NCBI RefSeq assembly: GCF_949628265.1
Contig: NC_088788.1
Coordinates: forward strand, 31,730,335 to 31,794,334
Reading direction: 5' to 3'
From: Cloeon dipterum
Lineage: Eukaryota > Arthropoda > Insecta > Ephemeroptera > Baetidae
Length of the DNA stretch: 64,000 nucleotides
The notes below the pieces were generated by a model. It searched no databases and was not told the DNA's origin. It saw only the letters and a program-made list of their open reading frames with translations. Shown one piece after another: positions 47,342-60,473 of this stretch. Each line of letters opens with the position of its first letter. Position 1 is the stretch's first letter. A program made the translations under genes and the position numbers.

Positions 47342-50300
47342 GGCGGAACGTTCCCAGTTCTGCGTACAGTTCTGATTAGTTTGTAAGGTCAGGCTGGCAA
47401 TCAGGGGCCGAAGTTCATATCGCGGTCCCTGCACATGATGACTCAGAAGGAAGCAAAGGGGGAAGCAAAGGGAGAACTGGAGGCAACAGCAATGCTACGT
47501 GTCGTCCCTGGCGAAGGCGCCAACTACGGCTGCTTCAGGAAGTGCGTTGAGACAAGACGTAATGTTAGCATGAAGACCGGGACGGGCGAGGGTGTGGGAG
47601 GGGCTGGTGTGGCTCCGCTCCTTGTATACGGCTGATTCAACCGGTGGTCAGGCACTGTCTGTGCTGGACACCATCAGATTCTGCAGTTCACAATATCAGC
47701 AACTGCGAACACGGGAAGCAGAGTATTGTTAAAATTTGATCAAAGAGCAGTGGTTAGAAAAAACACTTTAAAATGGGAAATTCTGCTTTCAATTTCATCT
47801 ACATAGTTGAAATTGTTTCAAATTTGTACAACTTGGCAATAAAAAAACATTTGAAGTTTTAAATACCCATTATCCTATTCATCAAGTAGCTCTTGATTTG
47901 AGCTTAGTTTATATTGTAATTATTGATAATGTTCCATTTTTGCTTTCAATTCAATAATGTGTAGCGTGTAGCTACGAAATTTGTAAATTGTACCTCTTGC
48001 AAATACGATTTCTGGCCAATCGCGTGCAGAGTTGATCGAAATTGCTAGAACTAATTTCCCACAAACCGCAACACAAGGCGGTAGCAGACATCCCTTGGCC
48101 TTGGCTAGCAGGCACCAATAATTCGCCCAATATTCCGCAAAACAATAATTATTATGCGGGATTACCTCTCTTATATACAAGCTGAATCATTATTATTTAC
48201 CTAAAACCCATTGATACGCGCGTCCTTGGCTCTGGCAAACAAAGAGCGGCGTGCAGTCTACTCTGCATTTCCCCGCACGTGATGTACTGGCACTTCTGCC
48301 TTCAAGCCCGCGTAATGTGCTGAATTGAAAAAATACTGCGCAATAACCAAGCAACCGTTCCCTCTCCCTTTCCGAAATTCAACCCTACACGTAATTATGC
48401 GCGCAAGAGAGACTAACAGGAAAGCAACGTGATCTCGCAGATAGTAAGTGCAGGCGCAGAAACCTTGCACTGCGAATTCGCCGTTTTCCCCCTTTACTAG
48501 GTACGCCAAACTGTTTGTTTGCCTGCGTGCTGCTGCTGTGTGTTAACAAGGGCTAATGCAAAATGTGAGAGCGCGCAAACATTTTTCTGCACACTCGCTC
48601 ATCATAGCACGAAGCATTTGAATAACACCTGAGCAAATAAACCTGTGATAAAATTGTTGCGACTCAAATGCTGAGAGAATTTTATGGCTCCTTGCAAAAA
48701 CTAGGCATTCGCATGGAAAACACGAGCTTTCGACGTCGTAATTTATGCTTGGGCGAAAGACGCGTTTTGGAAATACAATTCGAAAGCGATTTTGGCCAAC
48801 ACGTTTTTGTTAATCACGACATGCGACAGGCGTGTATTGTGAATTACGCTATCGGAAGCAATGGAATAAGCCTAGCCAAAAAAATGAACGTGTTTCGCAA
48901 AAATCAACGGAGAAAAAAACGAAAGTAAAATTCATTACTGGGAGGAAACTTGTGAAAATACCTCTTTGAGAGCAATGATCTGTTTTAGCAATGAAACAAT
49001 TCATTTACAATACACATAACATATGAAGTTGTTTTGATATTAAGAAGCCGCGACTTTGTCAAAGCGCTGAGTTTGCACTGCAAATAAAGTTACTCGCTAA
49101 TGTGTGACATTCAGACAAAGGACGATAGATAACAAATTTTTTATGCTCACTTGTTTACCTCACATTATGCTCTAACGCAAAAGAAAAGCCTTTTAAGAAG
49201 CCCCACAACAAATACAAAACAGTATAATTCAGTTCAAACAATTAATAATGTTGACTTAATGAAGCTCACTCTAACATCAACCTGTTAGCCTTGACTCCGT
49301 TGGGTTCGTTTTTTTCGTTTCAAGCCTTGCTCGCTAATTACCGCTGAACCGTGTACTGTTCCTATTCCTTAACCAAATTAAGTTTAAAGTCCAATGAACT
49401 AATTAATTTAATTTGCAAGGGCTTTATTGTTAAAATGTTAAAATTAAGAAGAAGTCTTGCATTTATTTGAAAGGCTGGAAAAATCTAGTGCAAACTTAAA
49501 GGTAGATAATATGGAATGTATAGAGTTATTGAGTTTTTAAAGACTTTTACAAATTTGCTTAGTTAATCAAACACAACGAAAAACGAACGGGCAAGACGCT
49601 GATGAATTAATTGAATAAAAATTGGGTCAGGGTTCGCGCAGATTGAATCGCACTAGTTCTTAGATCTCACTTTTCTCGCATGCGTGCTTGTAACCAAAAC
49701 TGTTGCTAACCTGACTATTCACGGGATTAATTACAATCATAACTGAGGACAGCTAAAGGTGGCATCTTATGTTTCTTGACATCCGATTTCATTCTTCGTT
49801 TAACTCAAATGGTATTAAAAGGTTTCCACTTTAGTACTTGGCTTTACTATTGTATGGATTTAAATGCTGTCCATGCATCGACGGAGTAAATCGCAGGTGT
49901 GCGTGCTCAGCAAATCGCAAACTACGCCGTGACTTTGGCAAGCTTGCCCTATCCCAAGTGGTAAGATCCCCGGAGGCCTACAGCGTCTCTCCGTTTTTCA
50001 TGACGCCGAATTCATCTGCCTGATTACCTTTGGCCTCTAATACGAATTTTCGCCAAAGTATGATGTCTCCGGCGGCACGCAGCGTCGGTCTGCCTATCAG
50101 ATTTCAAAGGGTTTCATATAATAGGGTTTCGCTATTGTGCGTGCTGAGAGTATCACGTTTAAGGGACGTGTGTGTCAATATCATCTATTGTTGCATTTTT
50201 AGTAGAAACGCAAACTGTGAAAAACTCTAAGAAACCTTTTATAGTCTAAATGGAAATAGAAAGAAACCCTACACGCTCATGCAATCCTAAACGAATAAGA

Positions 50301-53300
50301 TAACCAAGAGAGCAGCAGATAATAAATCCACTCATTGTCAGCTAATTCAATGAACGTTAATCTCGCTCTGAGCTCTGAGTATGCAGCAAGTAAACAAATT
50401 GATAATCTTAAAAGTTATTGTGATCATGATTGATTAAGAATTGGTGCGACGTGTCTATTTATGGCAGATAATATTTATTTAGTTTCTAGCTATTATAGAT
50501 GGCACATATCGCGTTGTCATAATTATATTTTCTCTGGCAGCAATGTAAGATTTCAACAGTCATTCTAATTGTATTTCAAACGCAAATTTAATATTTTGAT
50601 ATCCATCTTTACATACAGTAATGTTCATGAAGTAATTAAATATTTGGATTCTTCAATGAACCATTACATGAAATATTTAGCCGCAAATATTCAAGCAAGA
50701 ATGTCCCAGATATTGCGAAATTTTCGTGGGGCTAGCCGCAAAATGTTCGTCCGCGGCAGGAAGATAAAAATTCATTCCGTTGGAGCTTGAGAGAAGATAA
50801 AACCTCGGAACAGAGCATTTGACACAGTTTTGCGTCGTATATCTAACATTTATCACTCCCGAGGGAGGAGGGTCCAAGCGCAGCGCGTCGGTGGTGTACG
50901 TGCGAAAATAAACGCACCCCCGCACTGCATTCGAAACGCCCAACCTCCGCGATCCCAATGTGTCGTACGACAATTGAACCCTATTGAAATTGACGAGTGG
51001 CAAGAAATTGATTGAAATTTGAGAATACAACGGGCAGGAGCGGCCGGCCGCCAAAATCTCGCTCCTTACCTATCCCACGGACGGAGGCAGCGCTTTACAG
51101 CGACATTCCTACCAACGAACCGGAGTGGGCAGAGAATAAAACTGCGCCTTACCTTCAACCCTGCTCGCGCGACTGTGGCAATGGCTTCGACCTAGACGGG
51201 GTTGAGGATTCGCTGCCGGAGGATCAATAGAGGCGACGGGGTGTTGGGCGTGCGCACCTCGCCCCCGTCGAGCCCTCAGTCGGTCGCATGCTTCTGTTTA
51301 CTCCGTTCGCCTCGCTCGCTCGCCGAAAATATGGGCCATAGACACACCCTAATCTCGACCAACATGCGTGTCCAGCCGGCACCCCTTGCATGCACTTTGC
51401 GCTCATTTTAATTACCAAGTAGTAGAACGTGACCGTGACCGACGTCCTGTACCCACATTTTTCCCCTTTCAAATTTTCTGTGAGCCAGGAATAAACATCA
51501 CGGAGGCTTTAACATTTAGATGGGATTTAGGAACTGTTTAAAAGTTAATTGGATCCTTTCTTTGTGGCTAGCTTTAACGGTTTATAGATACAAACTTAAA
51601 AACTATCAGAATTTAGGTGGTTTCTAAAATTGATTCGATTACTAAAATGTTTTTTCATTGAGTCCAACCAGCCATATTTTTTAATAGTTTTTCGCATATC
51701 ACACAGAAAGAATTTATTTTCTGATTGACGATTTGACAAGTCAGAAAAAACCAATATCAGAAATCTCTGTCAGTCCATCTGTAACATTTCGCAACAACCA
51801 ACAACCGATTGGCATGCCGTATTGCCATCTTGTTTGCTTTCTGGAGTATTTTTAGATCGGCTCTCGTGCATATTCATACGCTGGGCAGGCAACATTAGTT
51901 CTCGACAGAGATAATTTTATCTTCACTAGACACGGCTTCCGCTCACGCACCCTTCCGCGATGGGCACCACAAGGGAAATCCTCGCCGACTATTAATATGC
52001 GACTCGGTGGAAATACGCAGCAGACTACGATAATGTCATCATCTTTGGAACGTGAATGGAAAGTTGCGTGTTCCCAGAGCGGTGGCTTTGCGTATTTCAT
52101 TACGTTCCGTATTTCGTCAATTTGCTAAACCTGTCATTGTTATGACATTGCTACTTGTAGACGCCAACAAAGAGCGAGTGTGCGATCGATTCCAAGAAAA
52201 CACGTCAAGAGGAAGACGGAGCCTTCAAATTTAACGTTTCCCTGTTTATGCGTATGACGCGAGCAATTTTCTTTCGCTAACGTATATGAATGCAATTTTA
52301 GGCATCGACCGTGAAGTGAGTAAATGATGCACGAGGCGAGCCAGTAAGAGGCCGATACACAAAGAGCTGCAAAATCGATGTGTTGTCTCTCTTTCCAGCG
52401 CTCCGTTCTCTCTCGAGAGAGCTGGCTGACCCAAAATGATGTTTGTTCAGATCGAGTCACTGACCCAGAGCTGCATGCTTCTGAATCCCCACCGATTTCC
52501 CGGGCTACTCGAGCTGCACTTGTGCGAAATCACTCACCGTAATTGCATTTGACTTGCGTCATCAGATGATAAAAAGAACGTGCGATGATGAGGATACACT
52601 TCAATTGACAATCAATTTTCTCGTCTCGTGTCACTCCGAGATCATCAACTGCGACGTTCAAAATGATTAGATCGCTTTGATATTCACAAATTGGAAATAA
52701 AACACTAACAGGAAAAGAGGTTATTATTTGTTATAAGTTCGCATTTTGATGTATTATCTATGGAACAGAAGTGTTAAAACTCCTGCAATCGAACATGGAA
52801 GCTGAATGGAAAAAACTGAAATTGGAAAAAAATGAAGATTTGTCATGATATGCATCTGCTGATATGATAAAGCCCATATTATAATTTAGTGACGCAGAAG
52901 TGCCCTGCCAATTGATACATTTTAAACTCTGTTGCTGCCTTCTTAAATAGGATTTTAGTGTGCATTGAAAACAACGCTAGCAGGGTTGCAAAAAAACCAC
53001 ATTAAAAAATGCAATGCGCAATGCTAAAATGCGTTTTTTTCAATTTTTACCAGTTTCATGCAAGTAATTTTTGGCACCTCAGTTTCCAATAATTTTCTAA
53101 TTATAAGCTCATGATCTCGACTTGAAAAATTGTCAGAGACAAATTTTTGGAGATATTGAGGCAGGAAATGTCAATTTAAAAGAAAAAGTCTGCACGGTGA
53201 AGGAAATTTTGACCACTTTGACCGCAAATTTTAGATTTTCACAGGAGAAATATGGAATAAGTTCATTTCTTGCTTTACTTGCGCAAGAAATTAGTAAAAA

Positions 53301-56300
53301 TGAGTGTAAAAACCGTTAAAAATCAGTGGTGAAAAAGCCGGGTAGTAAGCAACTGCAACATTGCTCACTAGAGTTTAAGAAATAATCCGACATAAAATTC
53401 AATAAATCAAAAAGCAACATACCCATTTTGATTAAATGATTGCCCTAATTTCTGACGATGTTGGAAGCTTTTCGTGCTATGGAAACAAAACCAAAGCAAA
53501 AGGTGGCAGGCAAGGCCAAAAGCTTTCAGGTCGCCACCCTGCAAGACGCTTGATTCGTCATTCAATCCTTTCGAGACGGCAAATCGCGCGGTTCAACAAC
53601 CTGGCGCGCAGTGAAAGTAGGAATGTGTCTTAATAACATACGCATTCGACCCACATCGCCAAGGACCACGGCTTGCTAGCCGCCCGATCGTAAATTGGCA
53701 TTCATGAATGAAGAGGTGCATAGCAGTCAAGTTACCTAAGCTAACTTTGGCGTTTCGAGTGCAGCCGCGCTGAGGTCAACGAACCCGCGGTCGCGGCGCC
53801 GCTCAATTTCTCTCCAATCGGGACACGGCCGTTTTTAGTCCTGCATCAACAAACTATCAGATCTATCGCAAGAAACTACTATGCTTCTTTGACTCCCTGC
53901 ACTTAGGAGCAGGCTCCCAGCAAGAAAGATGCAATGTTTGCGGACAAGGTGACGCCTACTTCCCGCGTTGAAGCCGCTGGTTGAACAATAATGCACCTTT
54001 ATGCACTATCCTCCACATCATGGTTGGGAAGAAACCGCGTAGAAAAATTGATTCAACCAGCTTTACATATTTGTTAATATAAGTTATATAATTTGTAAGT
54101 TAATATTTAAGTTGCCCTGCTGATCTGCAATAAAAATAATTTCTGAATCTAATATTGTGAGTGAATTAATGAATAATTATGCTGCCCTAGGATTTGTCGT
54201 GCTAGTTAAAGACCGAAATAGATTTACAGAAAATATTTAACCCCTTTAATCAACCCTTCAAAATGACAATTTGGTTTGAAGAATTACAGATGATTCAGAT
54301 GAATTACTTTTTGTTAAGTGTCAGCAAAGAGTAAAAATGTGGAAATTTTAATTACGAACAGGCCATTATTAATAGCTCTTAAAAAGAAACTAACTACAAG
54401 CGTAGATTTCAGATTTTATACCAACTCGACAAGTGTATTAAGGTTTTGTTTAAGATTTACCCAAAATCCCGTTTTTATTAATAACTTCACTATTGAGATT
54501 ACGTAATCAATTGTATATATATCTGCTTGTTAAGGAATGGACCTTGTCAGAATAGTCAATCAAGTTATTCAACCAATATTACGAACTTTTTAACCACGAT
54601 TTTGCAGGAAGGTTTGTGGTCTTGTTGAATTGATTAAAAGAGGATACGTGTGTCAAGGGGTCAGAAATGAAAGAGGCGATTCGATGGTTAAGTAATTTTA
54701 TACATGGTGTGTGAATTATTATGGATACAAAATAAATTAAGGCAACCATCAAAATATTGACTATTAATAGAAGATAGAGATTAAGACATTTCTCATTGAC
54801 ATTTTTGTTTGCTTCTATCAGTCACACATCCGCAGTCTCAATTCAAAACATACATTAATTTATTGCTTAAGCCTCGGTCTGATCAACACGTCAAAATCAA
54901 AACTTAATTTTTACCCCTCAAATTTATGGCACTAAAATGATAAATTTATCAAAACAAGTTAAATATTTAGTATACAACTAAAATGATACTAGAGGTGTCA
55001 AAGTGCTGAACGCACTAGTGTGTGTCTATAATGAAATAAGAAAGGGTCGGCCGTTTAGATCAAACGGGACGCGAGCTATACATTCCAATTTAAAGAGATG
55101 TGCACACAATAGAGTGTCATTTTTCTGCTAAGGAGAGCGAGATGGGCCATGCAAAGACCCCATGACAGAATATTTTCATCGGGTAATAAATGTAGAGATG
55201 TTGAAATTCGGCCAAAATTTTCATGAAATCCCTCTTTAGTGACGTGTGAACAACTAATTAAAAAAATGTTGCGCAATAACACTACTGACGACCAAAAACT
55301 CGCAAGACGAGAAGTAAATTTCACGTCAGCAGTGTACACTCCCTTTATTATGGATTCTAAGTAATAATTAATTTAAACGGCCCTGAATAAATTATACTAG
55401 AACCTAGAAGGTCATTCGCTAAACATGCAGTTAAGGAAAATGAATGAAAGGAGAGTATGCGGTATTTTATCATCCAGCGTCCTTTAAATTCCTCCTGCAA
55501 CTGCTGCAAATATTTCCTTTAGTATTTTGACCTCGTCGCATCTATAATTCGTAAAGAAATACACTTGAGGTTGCGCCAGATAATATGCAAATCAGCAAAA
55601 TTTAACCACGTCGTCTCCAGTTATTTTAGTCCCGGACGAGAAACGGATACCAATTTTGGATGAATGTTCTAGAAGAAAAGTCTGGTAACTTTAGCCGGTC
55701 TTAATCCATTATGAATCAGCGGTTGAGTAAAAGAGGGTAAAAGAGCAATGTCAGCAGACAGCGAATAATAATGGTGAGACTCGGCATCGGCAAAATTCCG
55801 CCATAGAAAGTTGGTTCTGCATGCGAGACCAAAACCGCACACAGGCGTTTGCTAAAGGTAAAAGTTCCTGCCGAGGCGCGGAAATAGACGCAAGGATTAT
55901 GCACACAATTAAACGCAATCGAACAAGACGTGAGAGTCTCACCTGCTAAAGGTTGACGGCGGGCGGAGAAAAGTGGCAAATGACATCAAAGCGACATGAC
56001 AGGCTTTCTTCCTTACGACCTCGAATCAGTGTGGTTCTCAGCGGTGCTGACCAGCCTCCTTTTTTGCAATGAAATTCACAACAAAAATCACTGTAAACGA
56101 AATGCTACGAGTTGACGGAGCTCGATCTCAAGCAGCAGGGAGCCAGCGCAATCTGTTGAGCAGTCAGAAAACGAAACATGTCCAGAATCTGAAGTGAATA
56201 AATATAATAATTGTTATTTTATATTTTCATGTCTCTTCATCTTCGTTGCAAATGTAAAAAGCAGTATAAAAATATACACGTTTGTTTCCGTCAAGAAATT

Positions 56301-58094
56301 GGTTTTATTTTTAATAAAACCATTATATGCGATTATATGTAATGTACTATCTAAGGGATGCACTATTTCTACACTGCTTCTTTCCGCGCTACTCGCACGG
56401 CTCAAATTATTCTCCATAAGAAATTAATTACTAATAACACAATTTATATAATGCAGATGTGTTCTGACGATGCTTTGTGGCGAGCTTCAACTCCTTTTCA
56501 AATTAACAAAATATAAAAGAGTAATAAAATTGAAACCTTTTTCGCAAACTCTTATAGGTAAATTGGCAACAAAAAATACTATCGATCGTCCTATAATTTT
56601 CTAAAATCCACGCGTGCCATGTGTGTCATGCGCCTCGTTTTAGGAAAAAAAGGGAAAAGAAAATAGGCGCATAATATACTATAATTATGATAATTATTCT
56701 CAGGACGATATTATACTGTCCAGTCCAGTCTATGTGCCCATGCAGTCAGGATGTTTCGGCATTTTTTACGTTAACATTTTTTTCTTTTTCATCTCCACTG
56801 TAGTTTTGAAGGTTTTTAATTTTGAATGTTATTTTTTTATTTATATTACATATATACTTCCTATTTTTGTATTCTTATAGAAAATTACAGTTACCGCCGG
56901 GTAACACATCTCGCCAGTTCTTAAGAGAATCCAATAAAAATGTATGGGTGGCAAAATCTGTAAGTCGACTGCGAAAAGTGTATTTTTTCCACGAAATATA
57001 AATCATCCCATCAACATAATTCTAGCTTCTTCATGCTTTACAAACAACTTAAGAGGTTTGGGAGCGAAATAAATGGATGTATAGATCTTTAATATTTATT
57101 CAAAATATTTACAGATCAAATCTGATCGATTCCCAATTGTTATAATTTTTTCACTTGATATAACAATAGAATTCTCAAATGTCTTCTCAATAAATGATTT
57201 AACCATTATGTAATATCTTTGGTTTGTTGCTGCTGCTGTGCACTTTCAACACATACATGCTTTTAAGCTAAATAAACAAAATTCATAACGAAATAAAATG
57301 CTAACAATTGAATTGATAAATCGTAAAATAAATAAACATAATTTAAATATCGGCCTTTATGAAACAATCTCAAATAACAGGAAAATGACATTCTATATAT
57401 GTATGACAAATTTGTAAAATACTGTATAAAAAATATTAGCATCTTTAGACATAATGTTTCTTAACTTTTACACTATTGGTTGTTAATGTTAATTATAGAT
57501 TCAAAGTGAGAAAAAGAAAATATTTAATTATATTGTTCAACTCGTTCATTGCACTGGACTGGTAACGTTTTCAAACGTCTCATAGTTAATTGCATAGTTA
57601 TATCAAACAAAATCGTAAACGGAGAACATATTATGTTGTGATGAATTCGACGAGCGCCGCGAATTTCAACATGCCCACAACTTCATTAGTAATGAGGAAC
57701 CATTATTTGAAATCGCAAAAAATCCTTTATGTATTTCAACTTATGAAGCAATCCTCTGATCTTTTCTTCCTTGCAGTGTTGATTATATCGATTATATCTT
57801 GATGTTTGGTCGTTTAAAAGTTATTTTTATGCTATTTTGTGTTGAGTTTCCTAAATTAAAGCAAATACGGTTGAGGCGTAAGTGCATATTGTTTATTTGC
57901 AAATGAAAACACATTTCCATACAAATTCTTTTTTTAAGCAAAAATTTACAAAAGTTATCGCAACCTTACATTAAGCTAATCCTATAGTGTGCCACAAGAG
58001 GTATCTTTAATTTAAACAAAATTATTGATCAACACTCTTGCTTTTTGCACAAGAATGAATTAGATACAAAGAAAGGACAAGGAAGGCAGACTCA
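47342..58094. other. gene-poor region between FAM13 and akirin
   Basis: I found no supported coding gene. A GC-rich island at about 50820-51420 may be a distal FAM13 promoter. Positions 52950-53350 start with a hAT-end-like CAGGGTTGCAAAAAAACC, but I could not find the other end. Small open frames (for example 48668-48928 and 51012-51230 on the plus strand) lack splice or family support. The last kilobases may be akirin 3' untranslated sequence. Confidence 0.45.
50820..51420 (-). promoter_or_regulatory. GC-rich island, possible distal FAM13 promoter and leader exon
   Basis: About 600 bp of GC-rich DNA lies in AT-rich surroundings, 3.6 kb upstream of the FAM13 coding start. On the minus strand it has two good splice donors: TTGAAG|GTAAGG (last exon base 51153) and GATAG|GTAAGG (51070). 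Either could end a non-coding first exon spliced to the FAM13 exon near 47270. This is inference; no transcript is visible. Confidence 0.3.
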
Positions 58095-58100
58095 TTTATT
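58095..58100 (-). terminator. candidate poly(A) signal of akirin
   Basis: Reads AATAAA on the minus strand, about 1 kb past the akirin stop. Others lie further down (for example near 57892), so the 3' end is uncertain. Confidence 0.25.
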
Positions 58101-59125
58101 TAATTTGACGCTGTATCGCCAATTTTTTAATAAACAAATTTCGTGACAACAGATGGCACTAAATCACAATGCACCTTCCTCAAAAATAAATCTTCAGCCA
58201 CTCGCATCTCTCACTTTGGGTCTTAGAAGAATAGTGGAGATCAGGATGCGACAAGGTAACAGCATCTTGGTTCTGACTTCTGACCAATGGAGCAAGCAAA
58301 AATATTTGGCTCCAAGATCAGGATAGCAGCTATGTCATTTCCTGATCTCAACTCATCACTAAGGGTCACACTCGTTCACTTCACAGTCTGAAGCTCTTGT
58401 TATCCTCAACCTTACTATTTTGATTTCTGTAAGGTATCGCACACGCGAACTCCACATACATAGAATTAAGGCAGTCAAATTAGGTGCACATATCATCTGA
58501 CAAAATTCATGCTTTTGAGACTACACACAAAATTAAAGGTGCTACAAGGAAACCCTACTAAATTAAATAGTTTACCCCTTCAATCGTTAACAAATGATGG
58601 TTTAGCAATCTCCTTTTAAGTGTGATTAACAACTCAAACCCACTTTGAAGAAAACAGAAAAAAGGATAAGTTAACCCGGTTTTAAGATACATTTATACAG
58701 CATGATTAGATTTAATTTAGAATTTGATCACTTGGCACTATTTGTGAGAATCTTGTTATATTATATACAGATATTGCAAACAATGCTTTATATCGAATCT
58801 ACTCTCACTACACAAAAACAAAAAATGTGGAATGGAAACACTGTCAAGTTATTTTTTAGCAGCAATACACTGCAATGGATTCAAAATTGTTGAATGCGCG
58901 CAAAAAGCCAATCAGCATGGGTGAAATAAATAAAAGTATAAAAATCAGACTTTCAGCAACAAACAAAATCCCTTCTTTTAGTAGTATACAGACGCTCTAG
59001 ACCTTGTCATTTTACTTGCTAAGGCTGGTTTCTCGACTGCCAGTAAGCAGTTAGATTTGACTTTTCTAGTGTACAAATGCATCCATAGCACTGGAGAGTA
59101 GTTTGTCTGTTGTCGTTATGCTGAA

Positions 59126-60473
59126 TTACGATAGGTCTGGAAGGAAACAAGCAACTTGAAATAATGCACAGTTGTAATAGTAGCGACTTACAGCTTGGAG
59201 GTTCAGTTTGGGGTTTGTAGCGATGCAGCTGATCAGTCGTGAATTTCACAAACTGCTCATACTGGTCAGCCAGTTTTGAGTGCAGAATACGCTCATACTC
59301 CTCTCTCAGCTCAACTTCTCGCTCTTTCAGGATCTGCTCACAAATCATCTCAACCTGTAAGAAAACGCAGAAATCAGACCTTAACACAACATGCAGAAAC
59401 AAAAATCACCATAATACAAGAGTATTTTTTCTCTGGTTTTAAGGTAAAATCGTCTAGAGACAATGGTTAACCAAAAAATTGCAATGCAATAAATCCAACA
59501 ATTGAATCTAAATCCACAAGTAAAAAGTGAATAATGATGTCTATATAATCGTTAACTTAACAAAGCTTGTTGAAAGATTTTCCACAGCTAACAAAACCAT
59601 TCCCCCCCCCCCCCCCCAAATGAGCTAAGGGAATAATATTTAAAATCCATCAGTAAAGATATAAAAAGAGGGGCGCAAACAAATTTGATATTCCGTACCT
59701 GTTTGAGGGTATACAGGGGGCGATCCCATTCTTGGGTTGTGAGAAGTCTGGAGACTCTACTGGTGTTGTCAGGTGACTCTGGACCACTGTCTTGAGAGGA
59801 GGAGGAGTCTTTGGAAGAGTCTTCTTCTAACTTTAGTTTGTTGAGCCTTTGCAAACGTCTAATTTCATTGCTCAAGTCAGCAGCGATGCGATCTAGAATA
59901 TAAAATTTGGACAGCATGTCTGTAATAGTTTATCATCATCTCTAATATGTATGCTCATTTATAAACGGTGATCTCAAGGAATCAACAGAATGAGATTGTG
60001 ACTGAATAATGTTTAAATACGTGATTTGCAATGGGTACATACTTAATACATTTCAAAACACGACGCGCAATAGCAAAAAATTAAATGAGGCGAACAAAAT
60101 AATATGTAGTATCATACATGCATGTATGAAATAGATACAATTTTCAATTCCAAATTTAAAAAAACGTGATTAATGTATATTGTAAAGAAAAAAAGCGATT
60201 CCATAAATTGCTATCTGTACAACAGGAGCTATGAGGTGCGTCATTTTCGATACCTTCGTTCTTAGATTGAATTATGAGGAAATTTGATCCTAATTTACCA
60301 GTTCTGATGGAAGCGTTCTGCTCGAAAATGGATGGTTTCTCTTCGACGTTGGTCGTTGAAGTTGATGGCTTTGGAGACACACATTGAAGAGGCGAGCACC
60401 TTCTTCTTTTGGTTTGTCTTCCGTTGTGAACTGGATCAAAATCCAGAGATCTCTTCAGCGTAGCGCAAGCCAT
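59126..60473 (-). CDS. akirin: akirin, nuclear cofactor of NF-kB and chromatin remodelling
   Basis: Coding exons: 60473-60299, 59892-59699, 59354-59192 and 59136-59126, in all 543 nt (180 aa; fly and human akirins have about 200). The N-terminus [14 protein letters not shown] and the basic nuclear-localisation signal KRRRCSP are diagnostic. Then come a Ser/Pro-rich linker, [14 protein letters not shown], an acidic Ser run with [24 protein letters not shown], and a C-terminal helix ending with [12 protein letters not shown]. The last exon contributes only 11 coding bases (ACCTATCGTAA), yet it restores the conserved YLS ending. Akirins lack DNA-binding domains; in insects they act with the NF-kB factor Relish in the IMD pathway and with Brahma-type SWI/SNF complexes. 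The ATG is the family start. Intron 2 carries a 16-C tract. The gene is divergent from the plus-strand gene to its right. Confidence 0.96.
59602..59617. repeat. 16-base C homopolymer in akirin intron
   Basis: Sixteen C in a row (G on the sense strand of akirin) within the intron 59355-59698. Length may be wrong in assembly. Confidence 0.9.

Noticed and set aside
47435..47635. Plus-strand frame with KEAKGEAKGE
   Set aside because: Small internal direct repeat; no splice signals and no homology recognised.
48668..48928. 86-codon plus-strand frame with a basic C-terminus
   Set aside because: Looks protein-like at first sight but is isolated, AT-biased and without family or promoter evidence.
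50677..51230. Open frames on both strands in the GC-rich island
   Set aside because: Conflicting frames on both strands and no domain; better explained as a promoter island.
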